Assembly (NCBI GenBank): GCA_017447865.1
Contig: JAFSMO010000084.1
Location: forward strand, 1-35,393
Length of the DNA: 35,393 nucleotides
DNA from: Thermoguttaceae bacterium
Lineage (GTDB): Bacteria; Planctomycetota; Planctomycetia; Pirellulales; Thermoguttaceae
Direction: 5' to 3'
Part shown: positions 14,375 to 22,855 of the stretch, piece by piece
How the letters are laid out: each line of letters opens with the position of its first letter
Numbering within the stretch: position 1 is the first letter of the stretch
Made by a program: the position numbers and the translations under genes
Notes under the pieces: model-generated
The model's database searches: none
Seen by the model: only the letters and a program-made list of their open reading frames with translations
What the model was told of the DNA's origin: nothing

Positions 14375-15907
14375 ATGGAAGAAAAATCGACCCATCTCCT
14401 TCGTAACGAGCAGCTTTGGCTTTTGACTGGCGGAATTTTGCTGATCGCTTTTGTCGCCTTTTCATTCGCGATGTACTTCACCCGGAGTTTCATGATCCCG
14501 TTCGTCTTTTCGATTTTCCTCTGTGCGATGGTCTCGCCGGTGGACAATCTGGTCGTGAATCGCTGGAAACTGCCGCGCTGGTGTGGGTTCGTTGCGTGTC
14601 TGATGACCATTCTGTTCGTGTTCATCTGCATCTTTTTTGTGGGAAAATACGCGATCGGGTCCATTAATAAAGCCATTCAGACGGTGAATATTAAAATCCC
14701 TGAGAGTGAAAAAGCGGCGTTTCCCGAAATGGAACCCAATCTGCTGTCTTTGAATCCGATGCTTTCCATCCCGGAAGTGCCTGTCGGGGTCGATTTGACT
14801 GCGGGAAATGAAACCAGTCCGGCTGTTCAGGAAGAGCTGGAGGAGCAGAAAGAACAGAAAGAAGAGCAGGAGGAAGAACAGGAAGAACAGAAGGAAGAGC
14901 AGCAGGAGCAGGAAACCTCCGGCGGCGTGACAGAAGACGCACCGGTCGGTAAGGAGGCCCCGTCCACGCCTGAACCTTCCACCGACGCTGGCGCTGAAGT
15001 CGCACCTGTTGAGGAAGACGCCCAAAGCGCACAGGACGTTCAGCCGGCGCCGGAGGCTCAGCCTGCGCCGACTGGGAACGTGGAAATCATTGAAAACCCG
15101 GCGGAGGAAAACGCGAAGGAACTGGAACCCGTTCAGAAAAGTCCCTCGCAGGGCCTTGAAGAAACCATCGATTACTGGCTTCAGAAAGCGGGAGTGGATT
15201 CCGAATACCTGAACGCCAAAGTCTGCATTTCCTCGGTTTACGCCTACATTCCAGCGATCCTCCGCGGAAGTATTTCCACGCTTCAGACGTTTTTCTCGTT
15301 CAGCGTGCTGGTGCTTCTTTTCTGCATTTTCATCCTGATGGGTCGCAATCCTCTCGTAAAGGTCAAAAACGAAATTTACAATGAGGTCGAGTTCAGTATT
15401 CAGCGGTACCTGAACATCAAGTTTTTCATTTCTTTTATCACGGGAGTCAGTGTTTATATCGTGTTTCTCTGCCTCGGTACGCCCATGGCGTTTACGTTTG
15501 GAGTTTTGGCGTTTTCGCTGAATTTCATTCCCTCAATCGGGTCCATCATCGCGACGATTTTGCCGATCCCGATTCTGCTGCTCACGATGGACATAAGTCA
15601 CACGGGCCTTTTCATCGCTTTTTTCGTGCCGTGCCTGATCCAGATTTTCTTTGGAAACTTCCTCGACCCGAAGATGCAGGGAGAAGGGCTTCGGCTTCAC
15701 CCGGTCACGATCCTGCTCGCGCTTGGTTACTTTGGCGTGGTCTGGGGGATTTTTGGAATGCTGCTCGCGGCCCCGCTGACTGCCGTCCTGCGTGTGATCC
15801 TGCTTGAGTTCCAAATGACGCGCTGGATCGCTCAGCTCATGGGCGGAGAAATGCCCTCAATGAAAGAAGTGCTTGAGATGAATGAACAGACGAATAATAA
15901 AGCGTGA
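14375..15907 (+). CDS. AI-2E-type (PerM) permease with acidic insertion
   Basis: 510 residues. Hydrophobic segments at about 15-35, 39-58 and 70-92 lead into a long loop, then a second membrane block after about 300 with the family-typical LILMGRNPLVK, LGTPMAFTFGVLAFSLNFIPSIGSI, FLDPKMQGEGLRLHPVTILLALGYFG and GIFGMLLAAPLTAVLRV. This is the AI-2E/PerM family, members of which export small molecules or exchange sodium and protons. Unusual is an insertion at about 145-258: first Glu/Gln/Lys only (152-180), then Pro/Ala/Glu repeats, replacing part of the normal extramembrane helical domain linker. It could be an antiporter-like protein rather than an autoinducer exporter. No Shine-Dalgarno is visible. 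Confidence 0.88.
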   Translation: MEEKSTHLLRNEQLWLLTGGILLIAFVAFSFAMYFTRSFMIPFVFSIFLCAMVSPVDNLVVNRWKLPRWCGFVACLMTILFVFICIFFVGKYAIGSINKAIQTVNIKIPESEKAAFPEMEPNLLSLNPMLSIPEVPVGVDLTAGNETSPAVQEELEEQKEQKEEQEEEQEEQKEEQQEQETSGGVTEDAPVGKEAPSTPEPSTDAGAEVAPVEEDAQSAQDVQPAPEAQPAPTGNVEIIENPAEENAKELEPVQKSPSQGLEETIDYWLQKAGVDSEYLNAKVCISSVYAYIPAILRGSISTLQTFFSFSVLVLLFCIFILMGRNPLVKVKNEIYNEVEFSIQRYLNIKFFISFITGVSVYIVFLCLGTPMAFTFGVLAFSLNFIPSIGSIIATILPIPILLLTMDISHTGLFIAFFVPCLIQIFFGNFLDPKMQGEGLRLHPVTILLALGYFGVVWGIFGMLLAAPLTAVLRVILLEFQMTRWIAQLMGGEMPSMKEVLEMNEQTNNKA

Positions 15908-15939
15908 CGTTTCTTTATTATTCGCCGTTCCTCTTTCTT

Positions 15940-16914
15940 TCAGGAATTTTTGTACCATTCTACCGTTTGCCGCAGACCCTCCAAAAGACCGGTTTGCGGC
16001 TCGTATTTTAGAAAGCGTCTCGCTGCGGAAATATCTGCGCGGCTCTCCAGAATGTCCCCGACGCGCGGCGGAAGGTGTTTCGGTTCGATCTGCGTCCTCA
16101 AAATCTCGTTCAGGGTGGAAACGAGCGTCAGGAGATCCACGGATTTTCCGTTTGCGATGTTGAAAACTTTCCCGGAAACGTCCTCGGCCGGGGCCTGCGC
16201 GGCCAGGAGGTTTGCGTCCACAATATTCGAAACGAACGTAAAGTCACGCGACTGTCGGCCGTCTCCGAAAATCGTCGGCGCCTGACCCTTCAGCATGGCC
16301 GAGATGAAAAGCGGAATCACGGCAGAGTACGGACTTTTCGGGTCCTGCCGCGGTCCGAAAACGTTGAAGTAGCGCAGCCGTACCGTTTCGAGCCCATACG
16401 AGGCGGCAAACGCCTCAAGGTACAGCTCGGCGGCGAGTTTCGCGGCTCCGTAAGGCGAGATCGGCGCGGGAAGAACCGATTCCGGCGTCGGGCAGACCTC
16501 CGTATCGCCGTAAGCGCTGCTGGACGCGGCATACACGACTCTCCGCACGCCCGCACGACGCGCACAGTCAAGGAGCTGCACCGTGCCGGTCACGCACGCA
16601 TTATGCACGCGCATCGGCTGTTCGATGCTCAGCGGGACACTTGCCAGCGCGGCTTCGTGGAAGATGATCTCCACGCCGTCCACGGCCCGCGCGACCGTTT
16701 CGGCGTCGGTGAGTGAACCGTCGAAGAGTTCAATGTTGAACGTGGCCAAATACGGCGCGATGTTCTTTTCAAAACCGGTTGAAAAATCGTCCAGAACGCG
16801 AATGGTATCGGGTTCCAGCCCGGCGGTCATTTGGGCCAGACGCTGATTTACGAGCCGTTCCACGATGTGCGAGCCAATAAAACCGGCGCCGCCTGTTACG
16901 AGATAGGAAGTCAT
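15940..16914 (-). CDS. NAD-dependent nucleotide-sugar epimerase/dehydratase
   Basis: 324-residue extended short-chain dehydrogenase. The NAD-binding motif is GGAGFIGSH (8-16), the catalytic set is Ser131-133 in YAASSSAYG and the pair Tyr155/Lys159 in SPYGAAK, and the sugar-binding RYFNVFGPRQDP follows. This resembles UDP-glucose and UDP-GlcNAc C4-epimerases of the WbpP/GalE type, which feed surface polysaccharide synthesis. Exact substrate specificity cannot be assigned. It converges with the AI-2E-type gene with only 32 bases between stops and no obvious terminator. A terminator of the upstream H1-like gene separates it from that gene, so its own promoter should lie in the short stretch after 16914, where no good match was seen. 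Confidence 0.9.
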   Translation of the reverse strand: MTSYLVTGGAGFIGSHIVERLVNQRLAQMTAGLEPDTIRVLDDFSTGFEKNIAPYLATFNIELFDGSLTDAETVARAVDGVEIIFHEAALASVPLSIEQPMRVHNACVTGTVQLLDCARRAGVRRVVYAASSSAYGDTEVCPTPESVLPAPISPYGAAKLAAELYLEAFAASYGLETVRLRYFNVFGPRQDPKSPYSAVIPLFISAMLKGQAPTIFGDGRQSRDFTFVSNIVDANLLAAQAPAEDVSGKVFNIANGKSVDLLTLVSTLNEILRTQIEPKHLPPRVGDILESRADISAARRFLKYEPQTGLLEGLRQTVEWYKNS

Positions 16915-16941
16915 AGGATCAAGAAAAAGGGGTTAAAGATT

Positions 16942-16970
16942 AAAAAAAACGGGGAGTCGAAACTCCCCGT
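16942..16970 (-). terminator. Intrinsic terminator of the H1-like gene
   Basis: Perfect 9-bp stem (16949-16957 with 16962-16970), tetraloop, then eight T on the minus strand. It lies 26 bases after the H1-like stop codon. Confidence 0.92.
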
Positions 16971-16995
16971 AAACTATGCGTTTTTATGCGTCAAA

Positions 16996-17346
16996 TCACG
17001 CTTTTTTGGCGGCTTTTTTGGCCGGAGCTTTTTTGACGGCTTTCTTCGCCGGAGCTTTCGCTTCCGCAGCCTTCTTCACGACTTTTTTGGCAGCTTTCTT
17101 GGCCGGGGCTTTTTTGGCCGGGGCTTTCGCTTCGGCAGCCTTTTTCACGGCTTTTTTGGCCGGGGCTTTCTTGGCCGGGGCTTTTTCGGCAGCGGCTTCT
17201 TTCTTGCAGCACTTTTTGCAAGCTTTCTTGGCCGGGGCTTTCTCTACCGCAGCTTCTTTCTTGCAGCACTTTTTGCAAGCTTTTTTCGCAGGGGCTTTTT
17301 CAGCTGCAACGGCAGCTTTCTTCACATCTTCTTTTGCTTTAGCCAC
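16996..17346 (-). CDS. Histone H1-like Lys/Ala/Pro-rich protein with CKKCC motifs
   Basis: 116 residues from a GTG start at 17344-17346, chosen because GGAGG lies 6 bases upstream; the longer open frame to 17448 has an unrelated N-terminus. The protein is nearly all Lys, Ala and Pro in KAPAKKA/KKAAEAKAPAKKA units, like the H1-type DNA-binding tails of bacterial Hc1-like proteins, and should bind DNA or RNA through charge. Two 19-residue repeats (16-34 and 35-53) each hold CKKCC (Cys 24/27/28 and 43/46/47), which I do not know from ordinary H1-like proteins. It could bind metal or form disulfides. A strong terminator and ribosome-binding site suggest high expression. Confidence 0.85.
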   Translation of the reverse strand: MAKAKEDVKKAAVAAEKAPAKKACKKCCKKEAAVEKAPAKKACKKCCKKEAAAEKAPAKKAPAKKAVKKAAEAKAPAKKAPAKKAAKKVVKKAAEAKAPAKKAVKKAPAKKAAKKA

Positions 17347-17657
17347 AATAATCCTCCATAGGACTTTGGACCGTAAGGGGAAACCGACCATCGATTTCAA
17401 AACAAATGGAACCATCCTTGGACATTTGTTTTTCTTCCCGCAGGTCACACATTTTTGTATATTGGAAATCCGGGAATTAACTACTCTTTCTTGAGTTCAG
17501 TTAATATCCTTAAAACTATACTATTTTATCGGATTTTTCAATAGGTTCCCCGTTAAATTTTGCCAAAATATTGCGATTTTTTTCAAAATATTTGAAATTT
17601 TTCCTGATATTTGCCATTTTGGAAGTAAAAAACGGGCATTGAAGCAAAAAAACGCTT
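17347..17657. other. Intergenic region upstream of the H1-like gene
   Basis: About 310 AT-rich bases. It must hold the promoter of the H1-like gene, but no unambiguous -35/-10 pair was found. A 30-base imperfect palindrome, ATTAACT...AGTTAAT with inner ACTC/GAGT, lies at 17476-17505 and could be an operator or a weak terminator of the site-2 protease gene. Two imperfect CAAAATATT-containing direct repeats lie at about 17560-17600. No gene seen. Confidence 0.5.
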
Positions 17658-18311
17658 TCAACGGGGCCTGATTTGATTCAAAAGTTGATAGTTGGAAATC
17701 GCCATCCAGACGAATAGCAAAGCGATGAAAAATTCCTTCTGCGAAATGGCCGCGCCAATGACCATGATGGCGGTGACGAGAGAAATATTCATCGTGTAAA
17801 CCAGACCGTAACGCGGTGAGAAATGTGTCGCGATTTCCCGCACGATCTGCCCGCCGTCCAGCGGATAAACAGGAAGCAGGTTGAAAATCCCCCAATAAAG
17901 ATTAATATAAAGGATGAACGTCAGGAAATTTTTTCCATTGACTGAAAACAAGTCAGGAGAGATCAGCGAGAAGATCCCGTAAACCACGAATCCCGCGCCG
18001 GGGCCTGCAAAGCTGACGAACGCATTTTCGAACCAGCGCAGATTATAGCCGCGCGGTGCGATCGTCAAACCGCCGAAACTGTAAAGCACGATATGCGTTG
18101 GGATCCCGAAAAACCGCCACGCGAACGCATGCCCCAGCTCGTGCACGAGAATGGAAAACGTGACGGCCAAAACCCACAAAACGAGCGCAGGCCCCCCGAG
18201 ACTCGCGCCGAGAAAAACGGTCAAAAGCCAAAAGAACGGATGGATCCTGACCGGAAATCCGAACAGGTGAAAATTCAAATCGTAACGTGTTGGCTGAGGT
18301 TCGTAAAACAT
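17658..18311 (-). CDS. Site-2 protease family membrane metalloprotease
   Basis: 217-residue intramembrane zinc protease of peptidase family M50. The active site HELGH is at 57-61 inside a hydrophobic helix (FSILVHELGHAFAWRFFG), and the third ligand is Asp152 in NLLPVYPLDGGQ; the fold has about five or six membrane segments and no PDZ or CBS domain, so it is a minimal member. Such proteases cut transmembrane segments of regulators or remnant peptides. It starts 55 bases after the third of three paralogous membrane proteins and is probably in their operon, which makes those proteins candidate partners or substrates (inference). The Shine-Dalgarno is weak. Confidence 0.92.
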   Translation of the reverse strand: MFYEPQPTRYDLNFHLFGFPVRIHPFFWLLTVFLGASLGGPALVLWVLAVTFSILVHELGHAFAWRFFGIPTHIVLYSFGGLTIAPRGYNLRWFENAFVSFAGPGAGFVVYGIFSLISPDLFSVNGKNFLTFILYINLYWGIFNLLPVYPLDGGQIVREIATHFSPRYGLVYTMNISLVTAIMVIGAAISQKEFFIALLFVWMAISNYQLLNQIRPR

Positions 18312-18366
18312 AAGGGTCTCAAAATGAAATCAAAAAAACAAAATCGGCCCGGGCGCGGTTCCAACT

Positions 18367-19077
18367 TTAGACCGTAATTTCCGGTTCCGCCTGTTGGTCC
18401 GAGGGCTTTGAAATATCTGAACGGTTATTTTTAATGAAGACTTTAATGTCTTTCGCGAGGAAGTAAAAAGTCGCAAGTGCCATGATCCCCAAAGCCCAGC
18501 CGCAGACGCCGATGAGTTTGGTTACCATGGCGGTATCGTATTCTCCGATCAAGTCGGTCGCTTCGGCCAGAATCAGAAGAGGAAGAACTATGAGTCCCAA
18601 AGACTCGCAAATTACGCAGCATTTAACACGCCTGGAACCAATACCGCCCGCAAGCTGCCATAAATAAATTAAAAAAAGGATAAGGGAAACGAGACCGGTG
18701 ATTTCCACCAGTGGAGTCCATATAATAGCAACATCGAGAAGGAGGAAAAGCACAAAGAGCCGCGCGATATTTCTTCCGGGAACGATCGATTCTGGAGTCG
18801 CCCACATACGGATCAACAGCAGGATAAAAACGATCAGACCGTATAATGCACTCCAATTCAGGACTCTATGGTGAACCTCTAAACAAAAGTTCGGGTTTGC
18901 ATCCATCAGTTTTTGGGGAACCAGAGTAGAGAACGTCATATAGACGCCAAACAGGTACAATAAAAATAATGCGATCCACAGCCAGATTACAGAAAAAGCC
19001 TGACCGAGCCTGCCCAGTGCGTCCCATTCCGGGGCGAGCGTGCGAGTCACTTTTGGCGAAAACTGCAAATCCGACAT
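18367..19077 (-). CDS. Polytopic membrane protein, third paralog of the cluster
   Basis: 236 residues, no recognised family. Layout: short cytoplasmic head with LAPEWDALGRLGQAFSVIW, about five to six membrane segments, the loop ATPESIVPGRNIARLFV, a later loop YLWQLAGGIGSRRVKCCV, and a tail beginning FLAKDIKVFIKN followed by a polar end. The same landmarks in the same order occur in the two genes before it, so the three arose by duplication. This copy is the most divergent: the KSCVKWVV-type motif has become KCCVICES. GAGGA precedes the ATG, and the gap to the preceding gene is only 27 bases. Function unknown. Confidence 0.85.
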   Translation of the reverse strand: MSDLQFSPKVTRTLAPEWDALGRLGQAFSVIWLWIALFLLYLFGVYMTFSTLVPQKLMDANPNFCLEVHHRVLNWSALYGLIVFILLLIRMWATPESIVPGRNIARLFVLFLLLDVAIIWTPLVEITGLVSLILFLIYLWQLAGGIGSRRVKCCVICESLGLIVLPLLILAEATDLIGEYDTAMVTKLIGVCGWALGIMALATFYFLAKDIKVFIKNNRSDISKPSDQQAEPEITV

Positions 19078-19104
19078 GAAATCCTCTTCTCCTCTTTGAA
19101 AAAA

Positions 19105-19908
19105 TCAGTTGGTTTCACCCTGCGGGCGGGCGTTTTTCTGCTGGTTTAGCGCTTCGGCGTATTCCCGGCACTGATCCTCGACAAAGTCCGCGATGTCGTT
19201 TGACGTGCAGCCAAAAAAGATCATGGTGGCCAGGTAAAAAATGAAAATAAAAAGGCAAAAGCCAAAGTACTGAATGGCCGCAACGACGGCGATCTCTGAT
19301 ACTCTGGTAAAGGCCAGAAAAAACATGCCAAGGAATCCAAACACGATCCATTTGATACAGCGTTTAATGCTTTGCGAATTGATGGCTGACGCAAGGCGCC
19401 AGGAATAAACCAAAAAAACGATATTGGCCGCAAGGAAAATAAACCCACCCAGGAGACCAAACATCAAAGATGTTTCAGGGGCGGTTTCCTTATACCAATA
19501 CTGGAACAAGCCAATGACTTCCCCCAACAGGCACATGCTCACGTAGATTCGAGCGATTTTTCCCCCCGGGACAAGCGATCCCGGCGTGAACCAGAAACGA
19601 AAGTAGGCATTAAACCAGACGAACAGGTTAAACAGAAAAAGGGCCACCAAAGCAATACAAAAGGGGATGAAGAAAAACCGGTTTTCCAGAAGCAGCGGGA
19701 CCAGCTGTTCCTTGGGATCAAAAGATTTGTCCGAAACCCCTGCGATCAGCCCCGCGGCAAGAAACACCGCGACCAGAAGAATGGCCAAAATCAAAGTAAT
19801 GACCATCGAATAGTAAATCCAGCGGAATGCATCGCCAACGTTGGCCAGCGCCTTCCATTCAGGCGAAAGGACCAGATTCGGATTTTGAGGAAGCGGGGGT
19901 TCGGCCAT
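19105..19908 (-). CDS. Polytopic membrane protein, second paralog of the cluster
   Basis: 267 residues, no recognised family. Head LVLSPEWKALANVGDAFRWIYY, about six membrane segments, the loop FTPGSLVPGGKIARIYVSM, then YSWRLASAINSQSIKRCIKW and a cytoplasmic tail with SNDIADFVEDQCREYAEALN. Residue-level similarity to the first paralog is clear around PEW..L, SLVPGGKI and R.IKWIV. The tail is acidic and Gln-rich and could mediate assembly. AGGAG lies 8 bases before the ATG. It follows the first paralog by 20 bases and precedes the third by 27, so all three are read as one transcript. A role in stress sensing or envelope maintenance would be guesswork. Confidence 0.85.
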   Translation of the reverse strand: MAEPPLPQNPNLVLSPEWKALANVGDAFRWIYYSMVITLILAILLVAVFLAAGLIAGVSDKSFDPKEQLVPLLLENRFFFIPFCIALVALFLFNLFVWFNAYFRFWFTPGSLVPGGKIARIYVSMCLLGEVIGLFQYWYKETAPETSLMFGLLGGFIFLAANIVFLVYSWRLASAINSQSIKRCIKWIVFGFLGMFFLAFTRVSEIAVVAAIQYFGFCLFIFIFYLATMIFFGCTSNDIADFVEDQCREYAEALNQQKNARPQGETN

Positions 19909-19928
19909 GGAAAAATCTCCTTCAGGAC

Positions 19929-20720
19929 TCAGACTTCGGTTTCCAAGGACTTAATTCCTTCTTCCGGCTGGTTCTGCGTGTTGATGGCATTGGCGTATTC
20001 CTGCAAGTGCTTTTCGATGAACGCCTTGATGTCTTTGGCGATGTAGCCAAAGGAGTTCAGGTAAGACAGACCGGCGGCGAGGCCAAAAAAGGCGCCTGCG
20101 ATGATCAGGATCCCGCCGATAGTTGATCTGAGGATTGTCCCGGCAACGATCAGAGCGATGAAGAAGATGTAACCATACACGACCCATTTGACGCAGCTTT
20201 TGACGCGCCCGGAGCCAACAGCATCCGCGAGCCGCCACATATAGACCAGAAGCATGATCGAAATTACAAGGCCGAGAATTCCACTCAGGCCGCCAAACAA
20301 CCTGGCAGCGTTCGGATCTACGGCTTGCATTCCTCCCCGGCATATTCCAAAGATAAAGTTCACGATGGCCAAAATCACATAGGTTTGGCCGATTTTTCCG
20401 CCGGGGACGATCGATTCAGGCGTATTCCACATGCGAATGAGCATCATAATCCCAACGATGATGGAAAAAATGCTAAGAATTACGATGCCAAGTAGGAAAA
20501 ACAGACAAAAGAGCGCGTGCTCTTCAAACAGCTCTTCGAGATTCTTCGCAGGGGCCGGGAAACCTGCACCAAGAGCTCCCGCGACGAGGAGAATGATGAA
20601 GAGCAAAGAACAGATGATCAAAATATACATCCAGTGAAAGACTTTGCCGATTTTAGCCAGCGCGGCCCATTCCGGGGCGAGGACCAGGTTCGAGTTCGGA
20701 GGAAGTTGGGAATTTGACAT
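19929..20720 (-). CDS. Polytopic membrane protein, first paralog of the cluster
   Basis: 263 residues from the ATG at 20720, chosen over the open-frame start at 20756 because GGAGA lies 7 bases upstream and the product then begins like its paralog (MSNSQLPPNSNLVLAPEW). Head APEWAALAKIGKVFHWMY, about six membrane segments, the loop NTPESIVPGGKIGQTYV, the motif YMWRLADAVGSGRVKSCVKW, and a tail with YIAKDIKAFIEKHLQEYANA. No family is recognised. It is the first gene of a minus-strand run that includes two paralogs and a site-2 protease. It diverges from folD with 258 bases between. Confidence 0.85.
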   Translation of the reverse strand: MSNSQLPPNSNLVLAPEWAALAKIGKVFHWMYILIICSLLFIILLVAGALGAGFPAPAKNLEELFEEHALFCLFFLLGIVILSIFSIIVGIMMLIRMWNTPESIVPGGKIGQTYVILAIVNFIFGICRGGMQAVDPNAARLFGGLSGILGLVISIMLLVYMWRLADAVGSGRVKSCVKWVVYGYIFFIALIVAGTILRSTIGGILIIAGAFFGLAAGLSYLNSFGYIAKDIKAFIEKHLQEYANAINTQNQPEEGIKSLETEV

Positions 20721-20890
20721 GGGATCGTCTCCTGAAAAAAAAGAAATCTGAAACAAATTGACCTTCCAAAATCAATTCTTTTTTATTTTATCACGCGCAG
20801 AGAAAAAAAGAAAGAGGGGGGGCGGGGCTTTTTTCTGTTTTTTGCCGCGGGAAGGTTTGGCCGGCGGGAATTTTTTTCTCTCCCGGTCCC

Positions 20891-20919
20891 TTGCGCGAAG
20901 CCCGATTCTGTGGTAAAAT
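20891..20919 (+). promoter_or_regulatory. Promoter of folD
   Basis: -35 TTGCGC (20891-20896), 17-bp spacer, -10 TAAAAT (20914-20919) in the extended context TGTGGTAAAAT. The leader is about 55 nt. Confidence 0.65.
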
Positions 20920-20978
20920 AAAAAAGGAATAAAAACCTTTCGTTTCACTGACCTTTTTCCTTGATTTACAGGTGATTT

Positions 20979-21845
20979 ATGGCTCTCATTCTTAATGGAA
21001 AAGAACTTTCCCAAACCCTCCGCGCGGAGATCGCCCAGCAGGTCGCGGACTTCATTCAGAAAACCGGCGTGACGCCATGCCTGGCGGCCATCCTCGTCGG
21101 CGACGACCCCGCCAGCCAGGTGTACGTCCGCAACAAAGAAAAAGCCTGCGCCGCCGTGGGAATGAAGAGCCAGCTCTTCCGTCTCCCGGCCGAAACGACC
21201 GAGGCGCAGCTTCTCGAGCTGGTGGACCAGCTGAACCGCGACGATTCGGTCCACGGGATCCTCTGCCAGCTTCCGCTTCCGAAGCACATTCCGGAAAAAG
21301 TCATTCTGGACGCGATCTCTGCCGACAAAGATGTGGACGCGTTCCACCCGACGAACGTGGGGCTGATCCTTCAGGGCCGCCCGCGGTTTCTGCCGTGCAC
21401 GCCGTTCGGGATCCAGGAAATGCTCAAGCGCTACGGGATCGAAACCTCCGGCAAGCACGTGGTCGTTCTGGGCCGCAGCGACATCGTGGGGAAACCGATG
21501 GCCGCGATGATGGTCCAGCGCGGGGCGGGCGCCGACTCGACCGTGACGGTTTGCCACAGCCGGACGAAAGACCTCGCCTCCATCACGAGCCAGGCCGACA
21601 TTTTGATCGTGGCGATCGGGAAGCCGAAATTCGTGACGGCCGAAATGGTCAAAGACGGCGCGGTCGTCGTGGACGTGGGGATCAACCGCACCGACGCCGG
21701 TCTGGTGGGCGACGTCGATTTTGCCGCGGTGGAGCCGAAAGCCTCGGCCATTACGCCCGTCCCGGGTGGCGTCGGGCCTCTGACCATTACGATGCTGCTC
21801 GGCAACACGCTCAAGGCGGCGAATTACAAGCTCGGACTGAACTGA
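20979..21845 (+). CDS. folD: Methylenetetrahydrofolate dehydrogenase/cyclohydrolase
   Basis: Bifunctional C1-folate enzyme: NADP-dependent oxidation of 5,10-methylene-THF and hydrolysis of the methenyl form to 10-formyl-THF. 288 residues, normal length. The catalytic lysine is Lys53 in VYVRNKEKAC; the folate-binding loop is QLPLPKHI and DKDVDAFHPTN (most homologs have Gly where this has Ala in DVDGF); the nucleotide-binding GRSDIVGKP and the C-terminal PVPGGVGPLTITML are intact. The histidine kinase gene starts 31 bases later, so the two may be co-transcribed, but no functional link is known. Confidence 0.96.
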   Translation: MALILNGKELSQTLRAEIAQQVADFIQKTGVTPCLAAILVGDDPASQVYVRNKEKACAAVGMKSQLFRLPAETTEAQLLELVDQLNRDDSVHGILCQLPLPKHIPEKVILDAISADKDVDAFHPTNVGLILQGRPRFLPCTPFGIQEMLKRYGIETSGKHVVVLGRSDIVGKPMAAMMVQRGAGADSTVTVCHSRTKDLASITSQADILIVAIGKPKFVTAEMVKDGAVVVDVGINRTDAGLVGDVDFAAVEPKASAITPVPGGVGPLTITMLLGNTLKAANYKLGLN

Positions 21846-21876
21846 ACTGGATTGAACTGAAAGCGGAAACCTTTTT

Positions 21877-22824
21877 ATGGCTCAGGACTCCCGTTTTGCG
21901 CGCGTCACGCTGAAACTTTCCATCACGCTGGCGGTCATCATGATCGTGCTGGTCGTGGTGCTGCTCGTCGGGACGATCATCACGAACGTTTTCGCGGCGA
22001 AAAGTACCCAGTCCAACCCGGCTTTGTACTGGGTCTTCCTTTCGCTCGGGTCGGTTTTCCTCTCACTGGTTCTGGCCGGGACGATCACGTATTTGGTCCT
22101 TTCGATCAAGATGGTGAATCTGAACCGCCGCCAGAGCAATTTCATCGATAGTGTGACGCACGAGCTGAAATCGCCGCTCGCCTCGCTGAAACTCTGCATC
22201 CAGACGCTCACGCGGTACGACGTTTCCCCGCAGGAAAAGCTCCGGTTTTACGAGGGCATGATGGAGGAAGTGGAACGGCTGGACCTTTTAATTAATCAGG
22301 TCCTTCGTGCCGGTCAGCTGGAAGCGGGCCTGAAAATCGGCGACGAGCCGGAGGAGGTGAACCTTTGCGAGCTCCTCGAAGGCGCGGCCCGAAGCGTGAC
22401 GGTCCTGCACCATTTGCCCCCGGAAAAGATCCAGATCACCTGCGACCCGAACGTGAAGATCACGGCAAGCCGGATCCTGCTCGAAATGATTTTCCGGAAC
22501 CTGCTCGATAATGGGATCAAGTACGGCGGCGAGTCGCCTCTGGTGCGCGTTCAGGTGCGTCAGGACGGCTCCCGGCGGCTGATCGTCAAAATCACCGATA
22601 ACGGGCCGGGAATCCCCAAAAAAATGCGGAAGAAGGTCTTCCAGCGCTTCGTGCGTCTTGGCGGGGAGCTGGAACGCCGCAAAAAAGGGACCGGCCTGGG
22701 CCTTTACATCGTGATGAGGTGCCTCCGTCTGCTCCGCGGCACGATCCGCGTCCGCCCGAACAAAACCGGCCCCGGCACGAGTTTTTTCGTGTTCCTCCCC
22801 ATCGAAACTCCAGAAAATTCTTGA
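21877..22824 (+). CDS. Membrane sensor histidine kinase (orphan)
   Basis: 315 residues. Two membrane helices (about 14-37 and 50-76) frame a very short periplasmic loop (NVFAAKSTQSNPALYW), so sensing is likely within the membrane or cytoplasm. The HisKA phosphoacceptor is His95 in DSVTHELKSPLASLK; the ATPase domain has the N box NLLDNGIKY (about 208-216), G1 DNGPGIP (about 242-248), F box VFQRFVR and G2 GTGLGLYI (about 271-278). All catalytic motifs are intact. There is no PAS, HAMP or receiver domain. No response regulator gene lies in the window, so its partner must be elsewhere. It follows folD closely and ends 31 bases before the lyase gene. Confidence 0.93.
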   Translation: MAQDSRFARVTLKLSITLAVIMIVLVVVLLVGTIITNVFAAKSTQSNPALYWVFLSLGSVFLSLVLAGTITYLVLSIKMVNLNRRQSNFIDSVTHELKSPLASLKLCIQTLTRYDVSPQEKLRFYEGMMEEVERLDLLINQVLRAGQLEAGLKIGDEPEEVNLCELLEGAARSVTVLHHLPPEKIQITCDPNVKITASRILLEMIFRNLLDNGIKYGGESPLVRVQVRQDGSRRLIVKITDNGPGIPKKMRKKVFQRFVRLGGELERRKKGTGLGLYIVMRCLRLLRGTIRVRPNKTGPGTSFFVFLPIETPENS

Positions 22825-22855
22825 CCCTTCCACCCTCCCAACCCCCCTTTTTCCC

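Noticed and set aside
18312..18366. GC-rich palindrome GCCCGGGC followed by a T run as a terminator between the third paralog and the site-2 protease
   Set aside because: The palindrome leaves no loop, so a stable hairpin is unlikely; the two genes are better treated as one transcript.
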